The notes under the pieces: model-generated
Told to the model about the DNA's origin: nothing
The model's database searches: none
The model's input: the letters and a program-made list of their open reading frames with translations, nothing else
Assembly (NCBI GenBank): GCA_016845305.1
Contig: JAERSW010000058.1
Span: 1 to 37,773 of the forward strand
DNA length: 37,773 nucleotides
DNA from: Acidimicrobiales bacterium
GTDB taxonomy: Bacteria > Actinomycetota > Acidimicrobiia > Acidimicrobiales > MedAcidi-G1
Reading direction: 5' to 3'
Shown here: positions 26,160 through 34,817 of the stretch, in pieces
Position numbering within the stretch: position 1 is the stretch's first letter
Layout: the number at the start of each line of letters is the position of its first letter
Position numbers and translations under genes: made by a program

Positions 26160-27884
26160 TCAGAGATGGAGCGACGCCAGGTCGAAGCAGCCCAGCACGC
26201 GGGCGACTTGCCCGGGGTCGCCGGTGGTGGTCGCCGAACCGTCGGCCACCGCGTCAGCCATCGTGCGGCGACCCGACAGCACGTCGGCCAGCACGTCGTG
26301 GGCGAGGGCCAGCTCCAGGCCGGCGTCGACGCCGTCGGTGGGCACGGCGACCCGGTTGCGCAGTCGGGACCCGCACACCACGTCGCCGTCGGCGGTGGCC
26401 ACCCGCCAGCGCAGGTGGTCGTCGACGTCGACGGCCCGCTCGGGGTCGACGAGGACCCGTAGGCCGGCCAGCACCACGGCCGGATCGGTGGCCAGCACCT
26501 GGCCGCGTCCGAAGCGGTGGACCCGGTGCCGGTCCACGTCGACCAGGCCCTCGAGGTCGCGGGCCCGCGTCAGGCACCAGCCCCGCACGTTGGCCGAGGT
26601 GGTGCGCTGGCCGATGGTCCGCAGCACGTCGGCCAGCAGCGCCCGTTCGGCCTCGGTGCCTCCGTCGGCCCGGACCGGCCAGGTGGCCAGCTCGAGCGCC
26701 CACCGGAGGTCGTCGTCGGCCAGCGCGGCACGCGCCTGCATCGCCACCTCGCCGCGGCCGCCGAAGCCGTCGACGAGGCGGCGGCACCGCTCGGCGGTGG
26801 GCAGCGGGAACAACGACGCCTCGAAGCCGTCGAACCAGCCGACGAGGCCGGTGTGGATCTGACGGACGTGGTGCTCCACGAGCCCGTAGTTCTGCTGGGT
26901 CAGGTACGAGTCGTCGCAGTGGTCGGGGAGCTGCACGAACTCCACCAGCTCGCCGTGGGTGAGGCCTCGGTTGACGCCCCGGACCGTCTGGTCCCACAGG
27001 AACTGGATGGCGTCGCGGGCACCGGTCACCGCCTCGGCCACGGCGTCGCGGCCGCTCAGCGGCGGCCCGTGGGCGCAGACCAGGTGCTCGGGTTCGGCGT
27101 CGAGGATCCCATCGAAGCCGTCGAGCAGGACGCGGGGGTCGCGGTACGGCTCGCCCCGGATGGGGAACACGTTGAACAGCACCGGCCAGGCCAGGTTGTT
27201 GACGCACAGGTCCAGTTCGGGGAAGAAGAGGTTCAGGTTGTCATCGGCGTCCGACGGGGCCGGGACCATGTCGACGCGCAGGCCGGCGATGGTGGCCGTG
27301 GTCGGCGACGAGACGATCTCGGTCGGCGGCACGAACCCGGGGGTGAACGGGGCGTGGTCGGCCCTGCGGAATTCGAGGCCGAGGCCGACCTGGACGAGGC
27401 CGTCGGGCCCGTCGTCGGGCAGCAGCATCGAGAACTGGTGGACGAGGCCCCGCCCGGCGGTCGGCCCCAACTCGACGGCCCGGACCCCGAGGTTGGCCTC
27501 GATCCGTTCGTGGCCCCACACGGGCACCGACCCTCCGGCCTCGTCGAACACCGCCCGGGTGCCCCGGCAGTAGTGGGAGTGGGTGTACAGCACGGCCACG
27601 ACCGGCGCCGACGTGTGGGCCCGGACCTCGCGCAGTGCCTCGGCCATCTCCTCGACCGACTCGCCGGTGTCGATGGCGATCAGCCCGTCGGGGCCCTCCA
27701 CGAAGGCCTGGTTGGACAGGCCGTTGCCGACCAGGCACCACACCCCGTCGGCCACCTCGTACAGGCGGCGTTCGAGGCGCTCGAGCTGCTCGAACTGGCG
27801 GTGGTGGGCCCGCTGGCCGCGCGCACCGGTGACGACCACCGACTCGTCGGCGCCGAAGCTGGCCGGGACGTGGTGGTCGACCAC
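26160..27884 (-). CDS. Alkyl/aryl sulfatase-like metallo-beta-lactamase protein with altered metal site
   Basis: A 574-aa protein with the three-part layout of SdsA1-type alkyl sulfatases: an MBL domain (about 40-330), an alkyl-sulfatase dimerisation domain (SLFPLPTAERCRRLVDGFGG, ALELATWPVRAD) and a C-terminal SCP2-like domain (LRVLVDPERAVDVDDHLRWRV). In SdsA1 the zinc motif is THxHxDHxxG; here residues 101-108 are THSHYCRG, so the Asp and last His are replaced by Cys and Arg. The Glu-containing AEN motif is represented by CVNNLAWP, while the later His is kept (VCAHGPP). The usual binuclear zinc site is therefore changed; it may bind another metal or a different substrate. The GTG at 27882-27884 has AAAGGA 8 nt upstream. 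Confidence 0.82.
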   Translation of the reverse strand: MVDHHVPASFGADESVVVTGARGQRAHHRQFEQLERLERRLYEVADGVWCLVGNGLSNQAFVEGPDGLIAIDTGESVEEMAEALREVRAHTSAPVVAVLYTHSHYCRGTRAVFDEAGGSVPVWGHERIEANLGVRAVELGPTAGRGLVHQFSMLLPDDGPDGLVQVGLGLEFRRADHAPFTPGFVPPTEIVSSPTTATIAGLRVDMVPAPSDADDNLNLFFPELDLCVNNLAWPVLFNVFPIRGEPYRDPRVLLDGFDGILDAEPEHLVCAHGPPLSGRDAVAEAVTGARDAIQFLWDQTVRGVNRGLTHGELVEFVQLPDHCDDSYLTQQNYGLVEHHVRQIHTGLVGWFDGFEASLFPLPTAERCRRLVDGFGGRGEVAMQARAALADDDLRWALELATWPVRADGGTEAERALLADVLRTIGQRTTSANVRGWCLTRARDLEGLVDVDRHRVHRFGRGQVLATDPAVVLAGLRVLVDPERAVDVDDHLRWRVATADGDVVCGSRLRNRVAVPTDGVDAGLELALAHDVLADVLSGRRTMADAVADGSATTTGDPGQVARVLGCFDLASLHL

Positions 27885-28022
27885 GGCTGGTCCTTTCCGG
27901 GGGGAGGCGTGTCGGGACGTTCCTACCAGCGCGTCCGACCGGCCCGCCGATCGGGGCCTGTGGGAGGATGACCACGCGCGCCCGCCCGGGCGCGGACCGG
28001 TCTCACCGAGGAGGACCCCCCC

Positions 28023-28214
28023 ATGGCCACCTACACCTGCTCCAACTGCGGCATGTCCGTGAACGCCACCTGCGGCCACTGCGACGAACCGCTCGTCGAC
28101 GCCAGCCTCACCAAGGACGACGGCTCGACCGTGCAGGTCTCGAAGTGCCCGAACGACCACGGCAAGATCAAGTCGCCGCTGTGCTGCGGCGCCGACATGT
28201 CCTGCGCCGTCTGA
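28023..28214 (+). CDS. Cys-rich 63-aa zinc-ribbon-like protein
   Basis: Small protein with eight cysteines (C6, C9, C17, C20, C42, C54, C55, C61) plus H19 and H46. The first two pairs (CSNCG, CGHCDEP) look like a zinc ribbon; the rest (CPNDHGKIKSPLCCGADMSC) could bind a second metal or a cluster. I do not recognise a named family. AGGAGG stands 8 nt before the ATG at 28023. The cbs gene begins 16 nt after its stop, so the gene is probably first in a transsulfuration operon. Roles in zinc handling, sulfur trafficking or regulation are possible but unproven. Confidence 0.78.
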   Translation: MATYTCSNCGMSVNATCGHCDEPLVDASLTKDDGSTVQVSKCPNDHGKIKSPLCCGADMSCAV

Positions 28215-28230
28215 CCACGGCCGTCCCCGC

Positions 28231-29664
28231 GTGACCACCGACCCGCGTCGGACGACCCGGCGCCCCGAGGACCCGCGCCTCGAGGATCTGGACGTCGCCG
28301 GGACCGTCCTCGACCTGGTCGGCGGAACCCCGCTGGTCCGCCTGTCGCGCCTCGACGCGGACCTGCCGTGCCCGGTCCTGGTCAAGCTGGAGACGGCCAA
28401 CCCGGGCGGCAGCATCAAGGACCGGGCGGCCATCGCCATGGTCGACGCCGCGGAGCGCGACGGCCTGCTCGAGCCCGGCGGCACCATCATCGAGCCCACG
28501 TCGGGCAACACCGGGGTGGGCCTCGCCATCGTGGCCGCCCAGCGCGGCTACCGCTGCGTGTTCGTCATGACCGACAAGGTCAGCGAGGAGAAGGTGTCGC
28601 TGCTGCGGGCCTACGGCTCCGAGGTGGTGGTGTGCCCGGTGGCCGTGCCACCCGAGGACCCGCAGTCGTACTACTCCACGGCCGACCGCCTGATGCGCGA
28701 GACGCCGGGCGCCTTCCAGCCGAACCAGTACCACAACCCGGCCAACCCGCAGGCCCACTACGAGACCACCGGCCCGGAGATCTGGGAGCAGACGAAGGGC
28801 CGCATCACCCACTTCGTGGCCGGTGCCGGAACCGGCGGGACGATCAGTGGAGTGGGCCGCTACCTCAAGGAACAGGACCCGACGGTGACCGTCGTCGTCG
28901 CCGACCCGGAGGGTTCCGTCTACTCGGGCGGGTCCGGTCGGCCGTACCTGGTCGAGGGCGTCGGCGAGGACTTCTGGCCCGCCACCTACCACCCCGACGT
29001 GGTCGACGAGACGGTGGCGGTGAGCGACGCCGACTCGTTCGCCATGGCCCACCGGGTGACCCGCGACGAGGGCCTGTTGATCGGCGGCTCCGGAGGCACG
29101 GCGGTCGCCGCGGCGCTCCGGGTGGCCGAAGGCCTCTCCGCCGACGACCTGGTGGTCGCCGTCGTCCCCGACTCCGGTCGGGGCTACCTGTCGAAGGTCT
29201 TCGACGACGGGTGGATGGCCACCATGGGCTTCTCGCGGGCCGACGGTCCGGTCATCGGCGACCTGCTCGACGACCGGGACGACGACCTGCCGGAGCTGAT
29301 CTACGTCGGCCCGGAGGACACGGTGCGCGACGCCGCCCTGCTGATGCGCAAGTACGGGGTGTCGCAGATCGCCGTGGCCAAGGGCGAGATGCCGCTGTCG
29401 GCCGCTGAGGTCATGGGCTCGGTGTCCGAGCTGTGGCTGATGAGCCAGACCCACCGGTCGGACGAGGTCCTCGACCGCCCCATCGAGGAGGTGGTCCAGG
29501 ATCCGCTGCCCACCATCGGGGCCGGCGAACCCGTCGACCGGGCCGTGGAGCTGCTCGAGCACGCCCCGGCGCTGCTGGTGCTCGACGGGGGCCGCCCACG
29601 GACGATCGTGTCGCGCTCGGACCTGCTGGGCTTCCTGTCGCCGGGGCCCGGCGAGGACCTCTGA
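28231..29664 (+). CDS. cbs: Cystathionine beta-synthase
   Basis: PLP enzyme of 477 aa that condenses serine and homocysteine to cystathionine, first step of reverse transsulfuration. The PLP lysine lies in NPGGSIKDRAAI, the phosphate-binding loop in EPTSGNTGVGLA and GAGTGGTISGVGRYLK, and the C-terminal catalytic end PDSGRGYLSKVFDDGWM is typical of CBS rather than cysteine synthase. A regulatory CBS-domain pair follows (about 345-470: LIYVGPEDTVRDAALLMRKYGVSQIAV and later), as in mycobacterial and animal enzymes. The GTG at 28231 is the only sensible start. The metB-like gene starts 1 nt after the stop. Confidence 0.94.
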   Translation: MTTDPRRTTRRPEDPRLEDLDVAGTVLDLVGGTPLVRLSRLDADLPCPVLVKLETANPGGSIKDRAAIAMVDAAERDGLLEPGGTIIEPTSGNTGVGLAIVAAQRGYRCVFVMTDKVSEEKVSLLRAYGSEVVVCPVAVPPEDPQSYYSTADRLMRETPGAFQPNQYHNPANPQAHYETTGPEIWEQTKGRITHFVAGAGTGGTISGVGRYLKEQDPTVTVVVADPEGSVYSGGSGRPYLVEGVGEDFWPATYHPDVVDETVAVSDADSFAMAHRVTRDEGLLIGGSGGTAVAAALRVAEGLSADDLVVAVVPDSGRGYLSKVFDDGWMATMGFSRADGPVIGDLLDDRDDDLPELIYVGPEDTVRDAALLMRKYGVSQIAVAKGEMPLSAAEVMGSVSELWLMSQTHRSDEVLDRPIEEVVQDPLPTIGAGEPVDRAVELLEHAPALLVLDGGRPRTIVSRSDLLGFLSPGPGEDL

Positions 29665-29665
29665 G

Positions 29666-30862
29666 GTGGCCGACCACCCGATGGGCGGCGACCCACTCCG
29701 GTCGGGCTTCGAGGACCCCGACGACTACGGCTTCGAGACCCGGGCCATCCGGGCCGGCCAGCCCCACGACCCCCGGACCGGCGCGGTCGTCACCCCCATC
29801 AACCCGTCGACCACGTTCGCCCAGGACGCGGTGGGCGAGCCGAAGTTCGGCTACGAGTACGCCCGGACCGGCAACCCCACCCGCCACGCCTACCAGGAGT
29901 GCCTGGCCAGCCTGGAGGGGGCGGGCCACGGCTTCGCCTTCGCCAGCGGCCTGGCCGCCGAGGACGCCATGCTGCGGATGCTGGCCCCCGGCGACCGCGT
30001 GCTGCTCGGCGACGACGCCTACGGCGGGACCTTCCGCCTGATCTCGCGGGTCCACGGCGACGCCGGCGTCCGCCACGCCGCGGTCGACCTGACCGATCCC
30101 GAGGCGGTGCGTGCCGCGTGGACGCCGGAGACCCGCATGGTCTGGTTGGAGACGCCCACCAACCCGCTGCTCACGGTCATCGACATCGAACGGGTCGCCG
30201 CAGTGGCCCACGAGCTGGGCGGGATCGTCGTGGTCGACAACACGTTCGCCACCCCCTACCTGCAGCAGCCCCTCGCCCTCGGCGCCGACGCCGTGGTCCA
30301 CTCGGCCACCAAGTACCTGGGCGGGCACAGCGACGTGGTCGGCGGCTTCGTGGCCACCTCCGACGACCGGATCGCCGAGCACCTCGGCTTCGTCCAGAAC
30401 GCGGTGGGCGCCGTGCCCGGTCCGTTCGACTGCTACCTGGTCCTCCGGGGCCTCAAGACCCTGGCCGTCCGCATGGACCGGCACTGCGCCAGCGCGGCGG
30501 CGGTGGCCGACCACCTGTCGGGGCACCCGCGGGTGTCGCGGGTGCTGTACCCCGGCCTCGAGGGACACCCGGGCCACGACGTGGCGACCCGGCAGATGTC
30601 GGGCTTCGGGGGAATGGTGTCGTTCCGCCTCGCCGGTGGACGCGAGGCCGCCGAGAAGGTGGCGGTCAGCACCGAGGTGTTCACCCTGGCCGAGTCGCTG
30701 GGGGCCGTCGAGTCCCTCATCGAGCACCCCGGCGTCATGACGCACGCCTCGGCGGCCGGCTCGGCGCTCGAGGTGCCCGACGACCTGATCCGGATCTCGG
30801 TGGGCATCGAGACCCTGGACGACCTGCTCGCCGACCTGGACCGGGCGCTGGCCACCGCCTGA
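29666..30862 (+). CDS. metB: Cystathionine gamma-synthase/gamma-lyase (Cys/Met PLP family)
   Basis: PLP enzyme of 398 aa. Family motifs: YEYARTGNPTRHAYQECLASLEG, WLETPTNPLLTVIDI, VVVDNTFATPYLQQPLALGAD and the PLP lysine in HSATKYLGGHSDV. The C-terminal part SLGAVESLIEHPGVMTHAS and DLIRISVGIET is close to mycobacterial MetB. Whether it makes cystathionine (gamma-synthase) or cleaves it to cysteine (gamma-lyase) cannot be told from sequence; lying directly after cbs favours the lyase direction, and some actinobacterial enzymes do both. The GTG is 1 nt after the cbs stop, implying coupling. Confidence 0.92.
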   Translation: MADHPMGGDPLRSGFEDPDDYGFETRAIRAGQPHDPRTGAVVTPINPSTTFAQDAVGEPKFGYEYARTGNPTRHAYQECLASLEGAGHGFAFASGLAAEDAMLRMLAPGDRVLLGDDAYGGTFRLISRVHGDAGVRHAAVDLTDPEAVRAAWTPETRMVWLETPTNPLLTVIDIERVAAVAHELGGIVVVDNTFATPYLQQPLALGADAVVHSATKYLGGHSDVVGGFVATSDDRIAEHLGFVQNAVGAVPGPFDCYLVLRGLKTLAVRMDRHCASAAAVADHLSGHPRVSRVLYPGLEGHPGHDVATRQMSGFGGMVSFRLAGGREAAEKVAVSTEVFTLAESLGAVESLIEHPGVMTHASAAGSALEVPDDLIRISVGIETLDDLLADLDRALATA

Positions 30863-30880
30863 CGGCCCGACCCCGCGACC

Positions 30881-30899
30881 AGCCCCCGCCACCGGGGCT
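30881..30899. terminator. Hairpin between convergent metB and Rieske genes
   Basis: 6-bp AGCCCC/GGGGCT stem with 7-nt loop filling the short gap between the two stops. Candidate bidirectional terminator without U-tract. Confidence 0.4.
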
Positions 30900-32047
30900 C
30901 AGGCCTCGAGGGCCTCCCGGTAGGCATCCCAGATGAGGCGGCTGAAGAACAGGACCGGACCCTCGCTCTCCGCGATGTAGCGCATCCGCTCGAGGCGGCC
31001 GGTGCGCAGGTTGCGCTGCTGGACGCCCACGGCGTCGGCGTCCTCGCTGAACGTCATGTCCCACAGGTCGATCCAGCGGTCCACCCGTTCGGGGTCGGCG
31101 TCGACGTGGGCGAAGTAGTGGCAGACGAACTCGCACGACTCGGGCCCGGTGGGCACGATCCGGGCCATGTACATGAAGTCGTCCTGCTGCACGGCGTGGT
31201 TGCCGGGGAAGGTCTGGATCGAGCAGTAGGAGTTGCTGCGCATCACGCCGTCGTCGCCGTCGCCGGGCTCCCCTGGCTCGAAGTGCGAGTGGGAGAACGT
31301 GTCGCAGGTGTCCCACTGGTAGCTGTCGCCGCCGACGTCGTAGGCGGCGGCGAACGACGATCCATGGATGTGGCGGCAGTGGTAGCACTCGACGCCGTTG
31401 TCGTACCAGAGCTTCCAGTTGGCCGGGTTCACGGTGGTGATCGCCCGGTGGAGGCGGTAGTTGGCCGGATCGTCGTCGAAGCCGCGGGCGGCCACGACCT
31501 CGGCGAGCCTGCGGTGGGCCTCGAGGAACGGCACGGCGTCGGGGTCGGGGTTGACGAACACGCCCTGCGCCCACACGTCCACGGCGACGGGCAGCAGGCC
31601 CATCTCCTCGGCCCGGAAGGTGGGGTCGGGTTCGCTGCCGGGGGCCCGGGCCAGCGAGCCGTCGAGGTGGTAGGTCCAGGCGTGGTAGCCGCACTGCAGC
31701 CGTGACTTCTGGCAGTCGCCGTCGACCACCCGGTAGCCGCGGTGCCGGCACACGTTGAGGAAGCCGTGGAGGGCGCCGTCGGTGCCGCGGGTGACGACGA
31801 CGGGTAGGGCGCCGACGTCGCCGGTCACCACCGAGCCGGGTTCGGCCAACGACTCGCGGGGGGCGAAGTACTGCCACCGCCTCGAGAAGATGGCGTCCAA
31901 CTCGAACTCGTGGATGGCCGGGTCGTGGTAGGCGTGGGCGGGGAGGCTCCAGCGGCCGTCGATCCCCTCCTGGATCGCCTCCACGTCGAGTCCGAGCCGA
32001 CCCGCCGTCGTCGTGGCCCTCGTCGTGGCCGTCATCGCGGTCGTCAC
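30899..32047 (-). CDS. Rieske non-heme iron oxygenase, alpha subunit
   Basis: Oxygenase component of 382 aa. The Rieske [2Fe-2S] ligands are C100 and H102 (CRHRG) and C119 and H122 (CGYHAW). The mononuclear iron site is NGVECYHCRHIH with H223 and H228, and E220 stands where aromatic dioxygenases have the bridging Asp. Glu or the ECYHC run here is known from enzymes acting on quaternary amines such as GbcA and CntA (family knowledge), so N-demethylation or C-N cleavage is more likely than ring hydroxylation. No reductase gene is adjacent. The GTG at 32047 is chosen from several in-frame GTGs because GGGGAGG lies at suitable distance. It follows the OYE gene by 43 bp. Confidence 0.88.
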   Translation of the reverse strand: MTTAMTATTRATTTAGRLGLDVEAIQEGIDGRWSLPAHAYHDPAIHEFELDAIFSRRWQYFAPRESLAEPGSVVTGDVGALPVVVTRGTDGALHGFLNVCRHRGYRVVDGDCQKSRLQCGYHAWTYHLDGSLARAPGSEPDPTFRAEEMGLLPVAVDVWAQGVFVNPDPDAVPFLEAHRRLAEVVAARGFDDDPANYRLHRAITTVNPANWKLWYDNGVECYHCRHIHGSSFAAAYDVGGDSYQWDTCDTFSHSHFEPGEPGDGDDGVMRSNSYCSIQTFPGNHAVQQDDFMYMARIVPTGPESCEFVCHYFAHVDADPERVDRWIDLWDMTFSEDADAVGVQQRNLRTGRLERMRYIAESEGPVLFFSRLIWDAYREALEA

Positions 32048-32090
32048 CGTCACCACCTCCCCTGCTCGTTGATCGGGTCGCGGGCGCGGA

Positions 32091-34112
32091 TCATAGGACC
32101 GCGCCCACCTTGAGGCCATCGAGGACGGCCTCCTCGGCGGTCCGGGGGCTGAGGCAGTCGCCGACCCCGTGGACCTCGATCGACGCCGCCGCCAGGCCGT
32201 CCAGCAGGTCGGTCCGCGAACGGGGGGCGCCGGACACCACCAGCAGGTCGACGTCGTCGAGGACCACCGGTTCGCCGGTGATCACGTGCTGCAGGTAGGC
32301 GGTGTCGGCGTCGGCCCCCACGAGGCGCAGGTAGGTGGACACCTCGACGCCGGCGGCGTGCAGGCGACCGGCCAGCTGGTGGCGGACGTAGGACTGGAGC
32401 GACTGGCCGAGCGCCTCGCCGTTGACGCACAGGCGGACGTGGCACCGGTGGTCGGTGCGCAGCACCTCGGCGACGCCGGGGCCGATCCAGTCGCACCGCC
32501 AGTCGGCGACCACGACCCGTTCACCGGCACGCACCTCGGCGGTGCCGTCGAGCACGTCCGCGGCCGTGCACACCCGCGCCCCCTCGGTCCACGACGGGTC
32601 GGGCAGGGTGGGCGAGGCACCGGTGGCCACCACCACGGCGTCGACGCCGTCGGTGGCGAGGTCGTCGACCGTGGCGTCGGACCCGAGGCGCACGTCGACG
32701 CCGGCGGCCGCCACCTCGCGGGCCAGGTTGTCGACGATGCCGCCGAACTCGGCCCGACCGGGGAGCCGCTCGGCCAGCAGGGCCTGGCCGCCGAGGCGTC
32801 GGGCCCGTTCGTGCAGGACGACGTCGTGGCCGCGCGCCGCGGCCACCGCGGCGGCCTTCATCCCGGCCGGTCCACCTCCGACCACGGCGATGCGTCGGGA
32901 TGGGTCGGCGGGCGCCAGGGAGCCGTAGGCCAGTTCCCGGCCGGTCTCGGGGTGCTGGATGCACGACACGGCGTGGCCGCTGGGGCGGTGGCCGATGCAG
33001 GCCTGGTTGCAGGCGATGCAGGCCCGGACGTCGTCGGCCCGCCCGTCGCGGACCTTGCCGGCGAATGCGGGGTCGGCGATGAAGGCCCGCACCATGACCA
33101 CGGCGTCGGCGTCGCCGTCGGCCAGGGTGCGCTCCGCGTCCTGGGGCTGGTTGATCCGGCCACCGGCCAGCACCGGCACCGGTCGGGCGCAGTCGGCCAG
33201 GGCGCTGCGCACGGCCCGGGCGGTGGGACGCACGGCGGCGGCGCCCACGAACATGGACGGGACGATCTCGACGGTGCCCGACAGCGTGTGGGTGCCGCCG
33301 AGGGCCACGCTCACGTAGTCGCACAGGCCGGCCTCGGCCATGGCCACACAGGCCGGCACCGAGTCCTCGAGGCGGAGCCCGTCGGGGTCGTGGTCCTCGG
33401 GCACGATGCGGAAGCCGACCATTCGGTCGGGGCCGACGGCGTCCCGGATGGCGGCCAACGTCTCGGCCAGGAACCGCTGGCGGGCCTCGGGCGAGCCGCC
33501 GTAGTCGTCGGTGCGCAGGTTGGTCCGGGGGCTCAGGAACTGGGCGTGCAGGTAGCCCATGCCGACGAGGACCTCGACGCCGTCCACGCCCGCCGCGGCC
33601 ATGCGCCCGGCCGCGGTGCCGAAGTTGGCGACCATGGCCCGGACGTCGTCGGTCGTCATGGCCCGGGGGACGATGTGGAACCGCTCGTCGGGCAGCGCCG
33701 AGGGGGCGACCGCCAACTCGCGGCTGCCGTCCACGCTGTTCATCCGGGCGCGACCCTCGTGGTACAGCTGGCCGACGTAGCGGCTGCCGTGGGAGCGGCA
33801 CAGGTCGGCCATGCGGCGGAGCGGCTCGATGCAGGCGTCGGTGGAGGCGTCGCCGTTGGGGTAGGTCTGGCCGGCGATGGGCACCACGTGGTGGGCCTCG
33901 CCGACCACGAGGCCGACGCCGTGGGCGACGCGGGCCTCGATGTAGGCCATGGCCGCCTCGTCGAAGGAACCGCCCACCGCCATGCCGGTGCCGTGCGGCC
34001 CGAGGACCATCCGGTTGGCGAGGCGGACCGGGCCGACCTCGAGGGGTGCCAGCAGCCACGGGAACCCGTGGTCGTCGGGCACGGGGTCGGGCTCCTCGGC
34101 TCGGTCGGTCAC
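32091..34112 (-). CDS. Old Yellow Enzyme-type NADH:flavin/Fe-S oxidoreductase (amine demethylase-like)
   Basis: Multidomain oxidoreductase of 673 aa, like trimethylamine dehydrogenase, 2,4-dienoyl-CoA reductase, and the N-methylproline and dimethylglycine demethylases. Residues 1 to about 370 form the FMN barrel (LANRMVLGPHGTGMA, GQLYHEGRA, GVDGVEVLVGMGYLHAQFLSP). A [4Fe-4S] motif CIACNQACIG with a fourth Cys in SCIQHPETGRE comes next. The C-terminal half has a dinucleotide fold (VVGGGPAGMKAAAVAAARGH, then VVVATGASP). The GTG at 34112 overlaps the methyltransferase stop as GTGA. Together with the Rieske oxygenase downstream it resembles betaine or stachydrine degradation pairs. Confidence 0.88.
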   Translation of the reverse strand: MTDRAEEPDPVPDDHGFPWLLAPLEVGPVRLANRMVLGPHGTGMAVGGSFDEAAMAYIEARVAHGVGLVVGEAHHVVPIAGQTYPNGDASTDACIEPLRRMADLCRSHGSRYVGQLYHEGRARMNSVDGSRELAVAPSALPDERFHIVPRAMTTDDVRAMVANFGTAAGRMAAAGVDGVEVLVGMGYLHAQFLSPRTNLRTDDYGGSPEARQRFLAETLAAIRDAVGPDRMVGFRIVPEDHDPDGLRLEDSVPACVAMAEAGLCDYVSVALGGTHTLSGTVEIVPSMFVGAAAVRPTARAVRSALADCARPVPVLAGGRINQPQDAERTLADGDADAVVMVRAFIADPAFAGKVRDGRADDVRACIACNQACIGHRPSGHAVSCIQHPETGRELAYGSLAPADPSRRIAVVGGGPAGMKAAAVAAARGHDVVLHERARRLGGQALLAERLPGRAEFGGIVDNLAREVAAAGVDVRLGSDATVDDLATDGVDAVVVATGASPTLPDPSWTEGARVCTAADVLDGTAEVRAGERVVVADWRCDWIGPGVAEVLRTDHRCHVRLCVNGEALGQSLQSYVRHQLAGRLHAAGVEVSTYLRLVGADADTAYLQHVITGEPVVLDDVDLLVVSGAPRSRTDLLDGLAAASIEVHGVGDCLSPRTAEEAVLDGLKVGAVL

Positions 34113-34762
34113 CGACGTCGGAACACGACGACGGGGGACAGCTGGTCGACGTGCGGGCCGGCCCCGTAGGTGGGGACCCACCGGACGGTCGGCTCGGTGA
34201 TGGTCCCGGCGGCCACGTCGCCGGCGAAGCGGGCCTCGAAGCCGTGGGCGACGTAGTGGTCGGGGTTGACGCCGATGGCGAACAGGGCGCCGGGCCGGGC
34301 GACGCGGTACAGCTCGTCGAAGGCGGCGGGGCCGACGTGGCCGTGGGTGAAGGTGCCGCAGCTGGTGATCCCCCCGTAGGCCCCGTCGGCGAGGTCGAGC
34401 ACGGCGGTGAGGTCGCCGGTGTGGAGCTCGGCGTACACCGGGTGGCCGTCGGCGGTGGCCTTGGTGCGGGCCCGGTCCAGCATCTCGGTGGACAGGTCGA
34501 GGCCGTCGAGCGGGCCGGGGCAGGCCGGGTCGGCCCTCAGTGCCTCGCCGACCAGGCCCGTGCCGCAGCCCACGTCGAGGACCGGACCGTCGTCGGGGCC
34601 GGCGGCGTCGAGGAACGCCCCGGCCACGCCGAGGTGGTAGCGGTAGGCGTTGTCGGTGATGAAGCCGGACTCGTAGGTGTCGGCCCAGCGGGCGTACAGG
34701 TCGCGGTTGTCGTCCGGCGTCTCGACCGCGTAGGCGTCGGCCAGGTCGAAGTCATCGGCCAT
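34109..34762 (-). CDS. Class I SAM-dependent methyltransferase
   Basis: Soluble methyltransferase of 217 aa, Rossmann type. Motif I is VLDVGCGTGLVGEAL, post I is LDGLDLSTEMLDRAR, and later strands are YGGITSCGTFTHGH and GALFAIGVN. The N-terminus (YARWADTYESGF) resembles the ubiE/Williams-Beuren-type methyltransferases. Substrate unknown; position as first gene of the operon with a putative demethylase pair suggests handling a methylated amine or a methyl acceptor. The ATG at 34760-34762 has AGGGGGGACAGGA upstream. The stop overlaps the OYE start as GTGA. Confidence 0.9.
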   Translation of the reverse strand: MADDFDLADAYAVETPDDNRDLYARWADTYESGFITDNAYRYHLGVAGAFLDAAGPDDGPVLDVGCGTGLVGEALRADPACPGPLDGLDLSTEMLDRARTKATADGHPVYAELHTGDLTAVLDLADGAYGGITSCGTFTHGHVGPAAFDELYRVARPGALFAIGVNPDHYVAHGFEARFAGDVAAGTITEPTVRWVPTYGAGPHVDQLSPVVVFRRR

Positions 34763-34783
34763 GTCCTGTCCCCCCTGTCACCG

Positions 34784-34806
34784 GGGCCTCGGACGACCCG
34801 AGGCCC
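34784..34806 (-). other. Leader hairpin upstream of the methyltransferase
   Basis: Perfect 9-bp stem GGGCCTCGG/CCGAGGCCC with a 5-nt loop, inside the predicted 5' untranslated region and about 20 nt before the start codon. It could influence translation or simply protect the 5' end. Confidence 0.45.
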
Positions 34807-34817
34807 ACCGGACCGGG

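Noticed and set aside
27885-28022. Possible riboswitch (SAM or similar) before the cbs-metB unit
   Set aside because: The 138 bp have no conserved core or long-range pairing that I could recognise, and a plain Shine-Dalgarno site precedes the first gene.
28200-28216. UGA ending the 63-aa Cys-rich gene as selenocysteine
   Set aside because: Read-through gives Arg/Pro-rich sequence overlapping cbs out of frame, and no hairpin is seen at SECIS distance.
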